The position numbers and the translations under genes are program-made. DNA of 8,641 bases from Polyangia bacterium (GTDB taxonomy: Bacteria; Myxococcota_A; Polyangia; Polyangiales; Polyangiaceae), in contig JAUILJ010000288.1 in the NCBI GenBank assembly GCA_030433055.1, forward strand, positions 1 to 8,641, read 5' to 3'. Numbering within the stretch: position 1 is the first letter of the stretch; every line of letters begins with the position of its first letter. Below, in pieces: positions 1 through 5,654 of the stretch. Under the pieces are notes generated by a model. That model saw only the letters and a list, made by a program, of their open reading frames with translations, was not told the origin of the DNA and made no database searches.

Positions 1-923
1 ATAAAATAGTTAGGGGTGCTTTGTAAGTATGTTAAGGAAAGCGTCCCACTGATTACGGGAGAGCCTGCTCCAGAGTTGGTCAGGCAAATAGGGCTGGAGA
101 GCCCACCTCCCTGAGCATTGGCATCGTAAGCATAGTATTCCCCGTTCACCCCATTGATAGGAATATTTACAGTATAAGTTCCATCATTATTGCAAGTAGT
201 TGTTTGGGGTTCTACCTGAAGATTACATATTAAGACATCAGCACCTCCACAACCAAATCGAGCTTTGAAATTGTTAATTTGTAGATTTCCATCGGCATCT
301 TGATCCCAGATCGCCAAGTAATAATTAGTGGTACTGGAAAAGTTAGGGACAGGAAGCGTGTTCCAGGTGCTGGAACTTTCAACCCCGCAGGTAGCATAAG
401 AAAGCGAAGAACAATCTCCGGATAAATTTGCAGGACCGGAAGTTGAGTTGGATGGAAAGTTGGAGTAATAAAGCGCCCAGGCAATATTATCCCCACTGTT
501 ATCATTTATTTGAATTTGAAAGGTCCCGGCATTTGCTCTGACATCAAAGTTTAACCAAATAACTGGTTGCCCGGCAGTTGGATTAATAGGGAATACTAAA
601 TTTCCGGTACTTGGGTCATGGCATCCACCGCCGGAAACATCAATTAAAAACTGTCCAGGATCATAAGTACAAGTTCCCGGAGCAATCTGAGCCTGGGTTT
701 CAGCAGAAGCACCGCATCTAATAATTCCGTTGGGGGAGGGAGCATTGGGAGCATCATTGATGGAACCGTCTGGATTCCAGGTACCTCCACCAGTCCATCT
801 TTGGCCGCAATTGCAGGGAGTAGATTGAGCATTGGTGAAAACAGAAAAGGAAATTAAACTAAAAAGTAGACAATAAAATTTCAGGCCATCCAGGATGGCT
901 AGGGAGTTTTTTGAGGTAATCAT
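1..923 (-). CDS. Secreted Bacteroidota-type protein with signal peptide, 3' end outside the window
   Basis: The frame is open without a stop from the ATG at 921-923 to the left edge (about 307 residues), so only the N-terminal part is seen. Residues 1-32 form a typical signal peptide: a short polar start, a hydrophobic core rich in Leu, Phe, Ser and Ile (about 16-29), then TNA before Q33, the likely cleavage site. The mature part is rich in Asn, Thr, Ser, Gly and Cys (for example PCNCGQRW, SGGGCHDPS, LAIWDQDADGN). It reads like the beta-sandwich modules of large cell-surface or type IX-secreted proteins of Bacteroidota such as Saprospiraceae. The C-terminal sorting domain that would prove type IX secretion lies outside the window. 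The DNA is far more AT-rich than everything right of about 1440, so it probably belongs to another organism. Function and ligand are unknown. The frame and signal peptide are secure; the family is inferred from composition and recalled similarity. Confidence 0.8.
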   Translation of the reverse strand, partial: MITSKNSLAILDGLKFYCLLFSLISFSVFTNAQSTPCNCGQRWTGGGTWNPDGSINDAPNAPSPNGIIRCGASAETQAQIAPGTCTYDPGQFLIDVSGGGCHDPSTGNLVFPINPTAGQPVIWLNFDVRANAGTFQIQINDNSGDNIAWALYYSNFPSNSTSGPANLSGDCSSLSYATCGVESSSTWNTLPVPNFSSTTNYYLAIWDQDADGNLQINNFKARFGCGGADVLICNLQVEPQTTTCNNDGTYTVNIPINGVNGEYYAYDANAQGGGLSSPICLTNSGAGSPVISGTLSLTYLQSTPNYF

Positions 924-1437
924 GTTTATTTGTTTTAGGTTTTAACTACACGCTTGGGTTATTTTATGAGGTAATATTGTTGAATATTTTTCTTATTTGA
1001 TTTTACCCGGAATGATGAATTTTAACCATACAATTCTAACCTCTAAGCCAGATAAAATCTCACTATAAAGAGTCACTGAAATTTTAAACCTCAGCATAAA
1101 AGGAACCTAAAGTAAAACTCAAATTTAGCTTTGGTAATGAGCAATACAACTCAGTCAACATTATAAATACAGATGTATTTATTGTGATACTTTTAGACTG
1201 TTTTGTTGTTTAGAAGATTAACGGTAAGCTTTTTAATTACTCTAAGATAAGAAGTAAAAGGGCAAGATTATTTAGTCTTTTCAAACATAGTTAAAAAAGC
1301 TAATAAAATCAAGTATTACCATTTTTTTTATTTAGACAATGAAAACACTCTTAACCAATCAATCTGGGATGTGGATATTTGGTAGGTTAATATGGCAAAA
1401 CTATTCAATCCACATCCGGTGGCATGGCATTTTTAAA
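924..1437. other. AT-rich stretch without a credible gene, upstream of the secreted-protein gene
   Basis: About 500 bases of very AT-rich DNA contain stops in all frames apart from short runs. The ATG at 1339 opens a frame (MKTLLTNQSGMWIF...) that continues into the GC-rich part, but its first third has no recognisable protein character and is probably an accident of the join. Another short frame from the ATG at 1392 ends within 45 bases. On the minus strand, two octamers fit the Bacteroidota -7 pattern TAnnTTTG (1120-1127 and 1282-1289). Neither has a convincing TTTG at -33, so no promoter is called for the gene starting at 923. Confidence 0.6.
1367..1417. repeat. Perfect 10-bp inverted repeat with a 31-base loop, next to the compositional join
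   Basis: GGATGTGGAT at 1367-1376 is matched exactly by its reverse complement ATCCACATCC at 1408-1417. The pairing does not extend on either side. It lies only tens of bases left of the point where base composition changes. It could be a hairpin, the end of an unrecognised element, or a fold-back sequence that helped create a chimeric molecule. No T-run follows on either strand, so a terminator is not favoured. Confidence 0.6.
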
Positions 1438-1475
1438 ATGACCGTTGAGTTGGGCTTTCAGCCGGAGGCGTTCCA
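1425..1475. other. Probable chimeric junction between an AT-rich and a GC-rich genome
   Basis: Left of this interval the sequence is AT-rich and Bacteroidota-like; right of it every stretch is GC-rich and Myxococcota-like. The switch falls within a few dozen bases. The right-hand gene begins in the middle of a PDZ domain, as expected when a gene is cut by a join rather than by a natural gene boundary. No tRNA, integrase, transposase or target-site duplication is visible at the join, which argues against an ordinary insertion. The exact base cannot be fixed by eye. Confidence 0.7.
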
Positions 1476-1740
1476 TTTCCCGGACGATCGGAACCAGGCG
1501 TTCGAGGTGTTTCAGGGGCTGAAGCAGGAGGACCGCCTCGAGGTGCAGTACCTACGCCGTGGGCATCGGCGAAGCTTGACCTATCGCATAATTCCGCGGG
1601 GATCTGCAGTGCAGCCCAATGACAAAGCCAAGTCACCCAGCAGCGCGCCGGCAGAACCCGCGAAGCAGGACGCGGAGGCAAAGCCGCCAGCCGCTGGCGT
1701 GAAGTCCTCGGCGAAGACACCGGCGACTCAGCACACCTGA
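1438..1740 (+). CDS. C-terminal fragment of a PDZ-domain protein, GspC-like, 5' end lost
   Basis: The frame runs from upstream of the join to the TGA at 1738-1740. The segment around FHFPDDRNQAFEVFQGL, then DRLEVQYLRRGHRRSLTYRI, has the layout of the second half of a PDZ domain as found at the end of GspC. GspC is the inner-membrane component of type II secretion that links to the secretin GspD. The family pattern is 'NGF...P..A.EVF..L....L.V...R.G....L.Y.I'. The glycine loop and first PDZ strands, the transmembrane anchor and the GspC homology region are missing. After the domain comes a 45-residue Ala/Pro/Lys-rich tail, unusual for textbook GspC but plausible in Myxococcota. The ATG at 1438 and the ATG at 1339 are probably not real starts; the true 5' part has been replaced by foreign sequence. 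Another PDZ protein, such as an HtrA-like protease, cannot be excluded. No gspD follows: the next gene points the other way. Confidence 0.5.
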   Translation: MTVELGFQPEAFHFPDDRNQAFEVFQGLKQEDRLEVQYLRRGHRRSLTYRIIPRGSAVQPNDKAKSPSSAPAEPAKQDAEAKPPAAGVKSSAKTPATQHT

Positions 1741-1768
1741 ACCCTGCCCACTCTGAACCCCGCCCACC
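1737..1768 (+). repeat. Tandem pair of 16-bp direct repeats at the end of the PDZ-protein gene
   Basis: CTGAACCCTGCCCACT (1737-1752) is followed at once by CTGAACCCCGCCCACC (1753-1768), two mismatches in 16. The first copy contains the TGA stop. It may be a local slippage duplication. It is too short and too poor in dyad symmetry to be called a terminator, although it lies between two converging genes. Confidence 0.6.
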
Positions 1769-1818
1769 CTCAACGCTCGCGAACGTCGGAGGGGTGCGCC
1801 CGTCGCAGCGCTAGCAGC

Positions 1819-2751
1819 CTACTCGTTGCTGGCGCGGATCACGCGCAGCCGAGTGCGGACTTCGAAATCGAAGCGGATCTCGCCTTCGTCCAAGCCGTCC
1901 GACGTGAACCCGACGCTGCGCACTCGATGTAGCGCGACGCTCGCGTCGCTGCTGCGGCCGTCCTGCAGGGCCAGCGTCGAGTTCTGAAGCACGCTCTGGG
2001 GCACCGTTCCGTGTCCCGCTAGGTCGTCGAAACCACACAGCAGGGTCGACACACCATCGGTCAACTCGAACACGATCAGATCGCGGTACTCAGGATCCAG
2101 ATCATCTCCAGGCTCCCAGGCGACTTGCACCGACCGGTTGAGATCCACGGCGCCGGCTTCCACCAGGCTGAGACCATCCATGCGCACTCCGCTGGGGGAG
2201 AGCGGTGCATCCGCTGTGATGTCCAGCGGGGGCAGCAGCGCGGAGCCCGAAGAGGTCACGCGATAGCTCGCTGCAGCGGGGAGGGGATCTGCTGCCTGGT
2301 CACGGGTGGAGTACACCACGCCAGACACCAGGTCCTTTACCGTAGGGAAAGCACGCGGGGCCAGCAACGTCGCTCGATCTGCGGCGGCGATTGTCACGTC
2401 GCCTGCCTCCAAGAGTTCGACCCGCCCGAGCCCCGACAGCGCGGGTTGGCTCTCCGCGTCCGCCTCGTAGCACTGGCCGACATCGGGCAGCGCGTCGGTC
2501 AGCTGCAGTAACTCCAAGACCCGATCCGGGTTGGCGCTGGACACGTTGGCGAAGCGCGCCAGGGCGTAAGCACGGGCACCATCGGGCTCGAGGGTGGTGC
2601 TGCGCTCGATGCGCACGAGCCCTCGAGTCACGCCCACGTCTTCGCTGGACTCACCCGTGTCACTGCCAACCGACGCAGAGCAGGCCGCTGCGGAATACGC
2701 AACGGCAGCCAGAGCGAGCAGCTTGAGCTGATGCAGGGACAACGCACGCAC
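1819..2751 (-). CDS. Putative exported lipoprotein of unknown function
   Basis: 310 residues from the GTG at 2749-2751. This start was chosen because it puts a compact export signal at the very N-terminus: MRALSLHQLK, a hydrophobic Leu/Ala core, then SAAAC with the candidate lipid-accepting cysteine at residue 24. An in-frame GTG at 2896-2898 would add 49 basic residues and bury the signal, so it is unlikely. Ala at -3 is weaker than the usual Leu of a lipobox, so plain secretion is possible. The mature chain is acidic, begins with a Ser/Gly/Asp/Glu linker (SASVGSDTGESSEDVG), and reads as alternating beta-strand-like segments with two more cysteines (in GQCYEA and LLCGFDD). I recognise no family. 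There is no Shine-Dalgarno sequence at a useful distance, and TAACCT lies 7 bases upstream (see promoter entry). It converges with the PDZ gene across a 78-base gap. Confidence 0.75.
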   Translation of the reverse strand: MRALSLHQLKLLALAAVAYSAAACSASVGSDTGESSEDVGVTRGLVRIERSTTLEPDGARAYALARFANVSSANPDRVLELLQLTDALPDVGQCYEADAESQPALSGLGRVELLEAGDVTIAAADRATLLAPRAFPTVKDLVSGVVYSTRDQAADPLPAAASYRVTSSGSALLPPLDITADAPLSPSGVRMDGLSLVEAGAVDLNRSVQVAWEPGDDLDPEYRDLIVFELTDGVSTLLCGFDDLAGHGTVPQSVLQNSTLALQDGRSSDASVALHRVRSVGFTSDGLDEGEIRFDFEVRTRLRVIRASNE

Positions 2752-2758
2752 GTCGATC

Positions 2759-2764
2759 AGGTTA
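2759..2764 (-). promoter_or_regulatory. Candidate -10 element for a leaderless start of the 2751 gene
   Basis: On the minus strand TAACCT ends 7 bases before the GTG start, the distance expected if transcription begins at or next to the start codon. A weak -35 match (CTGGCG) lies 17 bases further upstream. The nearest purine-rich GGGAGAG is about 20 bases from the GTG, too far for a ribosome-binding site. This is inference from spacing. Confidence 0.3.
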
Positions 2765-2866
2765 GTACGGTCTCTCCCAGACGCCAGGATTGTTCTGCAA
2801 ATCCGACGTGTTTTCCAATCTCGGGAGATCCGCGAGGGCGCCCTGCGAACGGGCTGGAGGCGGCGC

Positions 2867-3106
2867 TCAGATCCCTTGCGACAGGACTCGAGGATCACGC
2901 CTCCAAGTGCTCAGAAAGTCCCGGGAAGGGGACTGGACGGCAGGCCTGGCTGCGTCCTGGATGCCATGCACCAGCGCGTCGGTTGCGACTTCCGCCGTCG
3001 ACTGGGACACGAATGCGCTACTGGCAGGTGTGAGCCAGGCGTAGCCTCCTTCGAAGTTCCACTGCTCCGGCCATCCAAGGCACGGAGGACGCGGCCGATA
3101 GGTCAT
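2867..3106 (-). CDS. Possible small hypothetical protein (79 residues)
   Basis: The ATG at 3104-3106 opens a 79-residue frame that lies between, and on the same strand as, the ferredoxin gene and the 2751 lipoprotein gene. A purine-rich AAGGGGGAGA directly precedes the ATG; it resembles a Shine-Dalgarno sequence but is very close. The product has an aromatic stretch (WPEQWNFEGGYAWLTPASS), then SQSTAEVATDALVHGIQDAAR, which could form a helix, and an Arg-rich end. It has no signal peptide or membrane segment. Third codon positions are GC-rich, but less strikingly than in the certain genes here. No family is recognised. Overlapping frames on the other strand (2731-3033, 2790-3044, 2876-3118) look less protein-like. 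It could be noncoding; then 2752-3182 is a gene-free spacer of about 430 bases. Confidence 0.33.
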   Translation of the reverse strand: MTYRPRPPCLGWPEQWNFEGGYAWLTPASSAFVSQSTAEVATDALVHGIQDAARPAVQSPSRDFLSTWRRDPRVLSQGI

Positions 3107-3182
3107 TCTCCCCCTTGAACGGCGCGGCCGTCAGCGGCGTGAGCCGGACGACACCGCGCCAGTCCTATTCAGTGGGGGTAAC

Positions 3183-3494
3183 TCAGCCGGTTTTGCGGAA
3201 CCGCGACGGGAAATCGCCGGATCCAACGCGATCTTTCAGCTCTCCGTCTTCGGGGTGGAGCTTCACGGCTCGCTGCGCCAGGTCGCCCTCGTCCTCGCGA
3301 CGGTTCGGGTCGGGTAGGCAGCACTCCACCGGGCAGACGGCCTGACACGCTTCGTGATCGTAGAAGCCCACGCACTCCGTGCACAGCTCCGGGTCGATGA
3401 CGTAGATCTCGTCGCCTTCGGAGATGGCTTCGTTCGGGCACTCCGGCTCGCAGGCGCCGCAGTTGATGCAGTCTTCGGTGATGTAAGTTGCCAT
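3183..3494 (-). CDS. yfhL: YfhL-family 2[4Fe-4S] dicluster ferredoxin
   Basis: A 103-residue soluble electron carrier. The first cluster motif is C9-x2-C12-x2-C15-x3-C19-P, in the signature CINCGACEPECPNEAI. The second is C38-x2-C41-x8-C50-x3-C54-P, in CTECVGFYDHEACQAVCP. The eight-residue gap in the second motif marks the Allochromatium/YfhL type of bacterial ferredoxin, and the order of sequence around both motifs follows E. coli YfhL closely. Two further cysteines (C58, C59) follow the second motif. The C-terminal tail after residue 60 is charged and about 15-20 residues longer than in E. coli YfhL. The start is unambiguous, since the protein begins MATYITEDC directly before the first motif; the ribosome-binding site is weak. 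The physiological partner is not shown by the neighbours, which are lipoprotein and transporter genes. A possible sigma-54 promoter lies about 300 bases upstream. Confidence 0.95.
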   Translation of the reverse strand: MATYITEDCINCGACEPECPNEAISEGDEIYVIDPELCTECVGFYDHEACQAVCPVECCLPDPNRREDEGDLAQRAVKLHPEDGELKDRVGSGDFPSRFRKTG

Positions 3495-3858
3495 GGATTG
3501 CTTTCGAGATAGTTGTCGCCGCAGCCTCTAGCGCGGGGGCTCGCAGTGCAAGCGTCGCGCACGTGGGCCTGGCGCCGCGTAGTTCTATGGACCGCAAAGG
3601 ATACTGTCAACTCGTTCCGTGGTGGCGATCCGTCGCGGCCTGGCTGGTGATTGGGTCCGATTCGCGCTCCTCTCGGAGCCCCTGCCAGCGAGTGTAGAAC
3701 GTGAGTCGACAGCGTCCACCCGAGCGTGCATTGCTCGAACTCGAGGGTCGCCCAGCGCGGGGTTGGGGGTGAGGTCCGGTGTTGGTCCAGCCAGAGCAAG
3801 AAAAAAGCCACGGAAAGCATGGGCGCTTCAGGAAGATCCAGCTAGAAGACGGCGCCCC
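3495..3858. other. Divergent intergenic region between the ferredoxin and the permease operon
   Basis: 364 bases separate the divergent starts of the ferredoxin gene (minus) and the Cys-rich lipoprotein gene (plus), so promoters for both are expected here. Frames through it are continuations of neighbours or have no protein character. I found no tRNA or obvious structured RNA. The only promoter-like pattern I can support is the sigma-54-type match at 3796-3810 on the minus strand. Confidence 0.6.
3796..3810 (-). promoter_or_regulatory. Candidate sigma-54 (-24/-12) promoter facing the ferredoxin gene
   Basis: On the minus strand the sequence reads TGGC, seven bases (TTTTTTC), TTGC, then T. 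This keeps the invariant GG and GC at the required 10-base spacing and fits TGGC-N7-TTGCW. The AC after TGGC in the full consensus is absent. Transcription from here would give the ferredoxin gene a leader of about 290 bases. Sigma-54 promoters are numerous in Myxococcota, but a chance match in this much sequence is possible. Confidence 0.25.
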
Positions 3859-4599
3859 ATGACACGTGTTCGCACCTGGAGCTTGATCGTGGCGCTACTC
3901 GGCGCCGCATGCTCACCCGACATCGGGGATGACTGCGTCGTCTCCACCGATTGCTCCTCCGTAGGCGATCGATTGTGCGACACCAGCCAACCCGGCGGCT
4001 ACTGCACCATCTTCAACTGCGAGCCCGACACCTGCCCGGATGACTCCCTGTGTGTGTCGTTTCACAACGCGGGATCCGGAGCGTTCTGTCAGGCCGACAA
4101 CGACCGCTTTCAGCGGCCATTTTGCATGGCACCTTGCTCAGGCGACGGCGACTGCCGCTCGGGCTACGGGTGCGTTGAAGTGGGCAAAGCAGGCAACCCG
4201 TACGGCGCGGTGGTGATCGAGTACGGCATGACCACAGCCAAGGTGTGCCTGGCGAATCAATCCGTGGCTGAGCCGGATGCCGGCACCCCTCCGGTGTGCA
4301 GCGGCGAGAAGGGCGGCACGCCGCCTGAGCCGCTGCAAGACGCTGGAACCTACGTACCCGACGCTTCGATCGGCGGGTCCGGCGGAGCGACTGGGGGCAG
4401 CGGCGGGATGTCAGCTGGTGGTGGCGGTGGCGCTGCCGGAGCTACGGCTGGTGGCGCAGGCGGCACTTCTGCCGGCGGAACGTCTGCTGGTGGGAGCGGC
4501 GGGTCCGCTGCCGGCGGCACCGGCGGCAGCTCGACCGCGGGAACCGGTGGCACGTCCAGCGCAGGCGCCCCCGCTGGAGGAGCCTCCGGCGGCGCATGA
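3859..4599 (+). CDS. Cys-rich lipoprotein with long Gly/Ser/Ala tail, first gene of the permease operon
   Basis: 246 residues from the ATG at 3859, chosen because it yields MTRVRTWSLIVALLGAAC, a lipoprotein signal with lipid-accepting C18; the frame extends 80 codons upstream but that part is not protein-like. The mature N-terminal region (about 19-147) holds 14 cysteines (26, 32, 40, 49, 54, 59, 65, 77, 89, 93, 99, 105, 130, 147). Spacings such as CVVSTDC and CSGDGDCRSGYGC resemble the small disulphide-rich modules of Myxococcota surface lipoproteins. Residues 172-246 are almost only Gly, Ser, Ala and Thr, likely a flexible tail or spacer. The gene ends in an ATGA overlap with the DppB-like permease gene, so translation is coupled. 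Its place suggests a surface or periplasmic partner of the transporter, but it does not resemble the family-5 binding proteins of Dpp/Opp systems. Function unknown. Confidence 0.85.
   Translation: MTRVRTWSLIVALLGAACSPDIGDDCVVSTDCSSVGDRLCDTSQPGGYCTIFNCEPDTCPDDSLCVSFHNAGSGAFCQADNDRFQRPFCMAPCSGDGDCRSGYGCVEVGKAGNPYGAVVIEYGMTTAKVCLANQSVAEPDAGTPPVCSGEKGGTPPEPLQDAGTYVPDASIGGSGGATGGSGGMSAGGGGGAAGATAGGAGGTSAGGTSAGGSGGSAAGGTGGSSTAGTGGTSSAGAPAGGASGGA
4372..4596 (+). repeat. Low-complexity GGC/GGT-rich coding tract (Gly/Ser/Ala tail)
   Basis: The last 75 codons of the Cys-rich lipoprotein are an imperfect run of Gly-Gly-Ser, Gly-Gly-Thr and Ala-Gly-Gly units. Synonymous codons vary (GGC, GGT, GGA, GGG), so the repeat is more regular in protein than in DNA, which points to selection for the protein property rather than recent slippage alone. 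The Pro-rich frame on the opposite strand (4350-4670) is its mirror. Confidence 0.85.
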
Positions 4600-5654
4600 C
4601 GGTCGAAGGCGCGAACCCGCACGCGGGTGGCGCGCCCGACCCCCAGAGCCCTGAGCAGCAGCCTGCTCAAGATATTTCCTCGGGGAATCTACCCGGGAGA
4701 CAGAGTTCGCTCTGGACCATCCTGCGCGTACTCGGCGCGGCGCTCAGCCGCGCGCTGGGAGCTATCGGGGTGCTGCTCGTGCTGGCCTCGCTCGTTTTCT
4801 TGGCGCTCCGCCTGCTGCCGGGCGACCCCGCAGCATTGATCCTTGGGGATACCGCGAGCGAAGCAGATCGCGCGTTGCTTCGCGGCAAGCTGGGCCTCGA
4901 CCTGCCGCTCTGGCGTCAGTACGTGGGGTTCGTTTGGGGGCTGATCCGCTTCGACTTGGGCGATTCCCTGAGCCGTCCGGGGGTCTCCGCGTTCGGGGAA
5001 GTTGGGCGCGCGCTCGGGCCCACCGCCGCACTGGCTGGTTGCGCCGTGGGCATGGGTAGTCTCCTGGGTACCGCCGCAGCGCTGCTCAGCGTGGGCCCCT
5101 GGCTCGGCAACGGGCGACACTGGGTCCATCGCATCGTCCTCATGGTCGCCGCGACGCCACTGCTGGCCTTCGCTCCCCTCGCCACCTTCGTCCTCGCCGT
5201 GCGGCTGCGCTGGGTGCCGCTGCCGGGAGATCCCGGCAGTGGGGCTTCCGGTCTGCTCTTCGCCAGCGGTCTGCTGGCGCTGCCGCTGGCTGCGCAGGTC
5301 GCCCGTATCGGGCGCGCGGCGCTGCTCGACCAAGCGCGCGCCAAGTACCTGGACGTCGCCCAGGCAAAGGGCGCGTCGCCTTGGAGGGTGTGGGTGGTGC
5401 ACGCGTTGCCGGTGGCCTCGACGCCGATCTCCGTGGTGGTTGCCGCCCAGCTCGGCGCCTTGCTCGGCGGGGCGGTGGTCCTGGAGCGACTGTTCGAGCG
5501 ACCAGGGCTCGGGAGCTTGATGCTCAACGCATACGCCGCACGGGACATCCCAGTGCTCGAGGCTTCCGTCGTAGCCGCCGGTTTGTTGTTCGTGGTGGCC
5601 CAGGCGGGCGCGGGCTTGCTCCAGGCCGCCGTAGATCCCCGAGGAAGAACATGA
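4596..5654 (+). CDS. dppB: ABC transporter permease, DppB/OppB-like (peptide/nickel importer type)
   Basis: 352 residues; one of two membrane subunits of a peptide/nickel-type ABC importer in the inner membrane. About six membrane segments (near 52-73, 141-165, 177-204, 218-238, 276-297, 320-345). Family signatures in order: LRLLPGDPA (71-79), LGLDLPLWRQY (99-109), FDLGDSLSR (119-127), the EAA loop that contacts the ATPase (251-272, YLDVAQAKGASPWRVWVVHALP minus its last residue, with K258-G259), FERPGLGSL (300-308) and the terminal DPRGR (347-351). The start ATG overlaps the stop of the preceding lipoprotein gene (ATGA). It gives about 45 hydrophilic residues (Pro, Gly, Gln, Ser) before the first membrane helix, where family members normally begin directly with it. 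The C-terminal motif usually rich in Asn, Asp and Tyr before DPR is replaced by Ala/Gly/Gln. No ATPase gene is nearby, so it must share one or be specialised. Substrate unknown. Confidence 0.9.
   Translation: MTVEGANPHAGGAPDPQSPEQQPAQDISSGNLPGRQSSLWTILRVLGAALSRALGAIGVLLVLASLVFLALRLLPGDPAALILGDTASEADRALLRGKLGLDLPLWRQYVGFVWGLIRFDLGDSLSRPGVSAFGEVGRALGPTAALAGCAVGMGSLLGTAAALLSVGPWLGNGRHWVHRIVLMVAATPLLAFAPLATFVLAVRLRWVPLPGDPGSGASGLLFASGLLALPLAAQVARIGRAALLDQARAKYLDVAQAKGASPWRVWVVHALPVASTPISVVVAAQLGALLGGAVVLERLFERPGLGSLMLNAYAARDIPVLEASVVAAGLLFVVAQAGAGLLQAAVDPRGRT

Noticed and set aside
230..505. 91-residue minus-strand frame (and 644-832) in the AT-rich part
   Set aside because: Both lie in other frames of the continuous secreted-protein gene that runs from 923 to the left edge.
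1120..1289. TAnnTTTG-like octamers on the minus strand (1120-1127, 1282-1289) as Bacteroidota promoters
   Set aside because: No TTTG element at the proper -33 distance, and such octamers are frequent by chance in AT-rich DNA.
1339..1437. N-terminal part of the 133-residue frame that crosses the join
   Set aside because: AT-rich, without protein character, and fused in frame to a PDZ fragment of different composition; best explained by chance after the join.
3121..3160. GGCGCGG / CCGCGCC inverted repeat downstream of the ferredoxin gene as a terminator
   Set aside because: Only 7 bp with a 26-base loop and no T-run; common in DNA this GC-rich.
3169..3597. 142-residue minus-strand frame overlapping the ferredoxin gene
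   Set aside because: It is a different frame over the same bases; the ferredoxin frame has both cysteine cluster motifs, this one is Arg-rich and featureless.
4350..4670. Pro-rich 106-residue frame on the minus strand
   Set aside because: It is the mirror of the Gly/Ser/Ala tail codons of the plus-strand lipoprotein gene; its PP/AP pattern follows from GGC/GGT repeats on the other strand.
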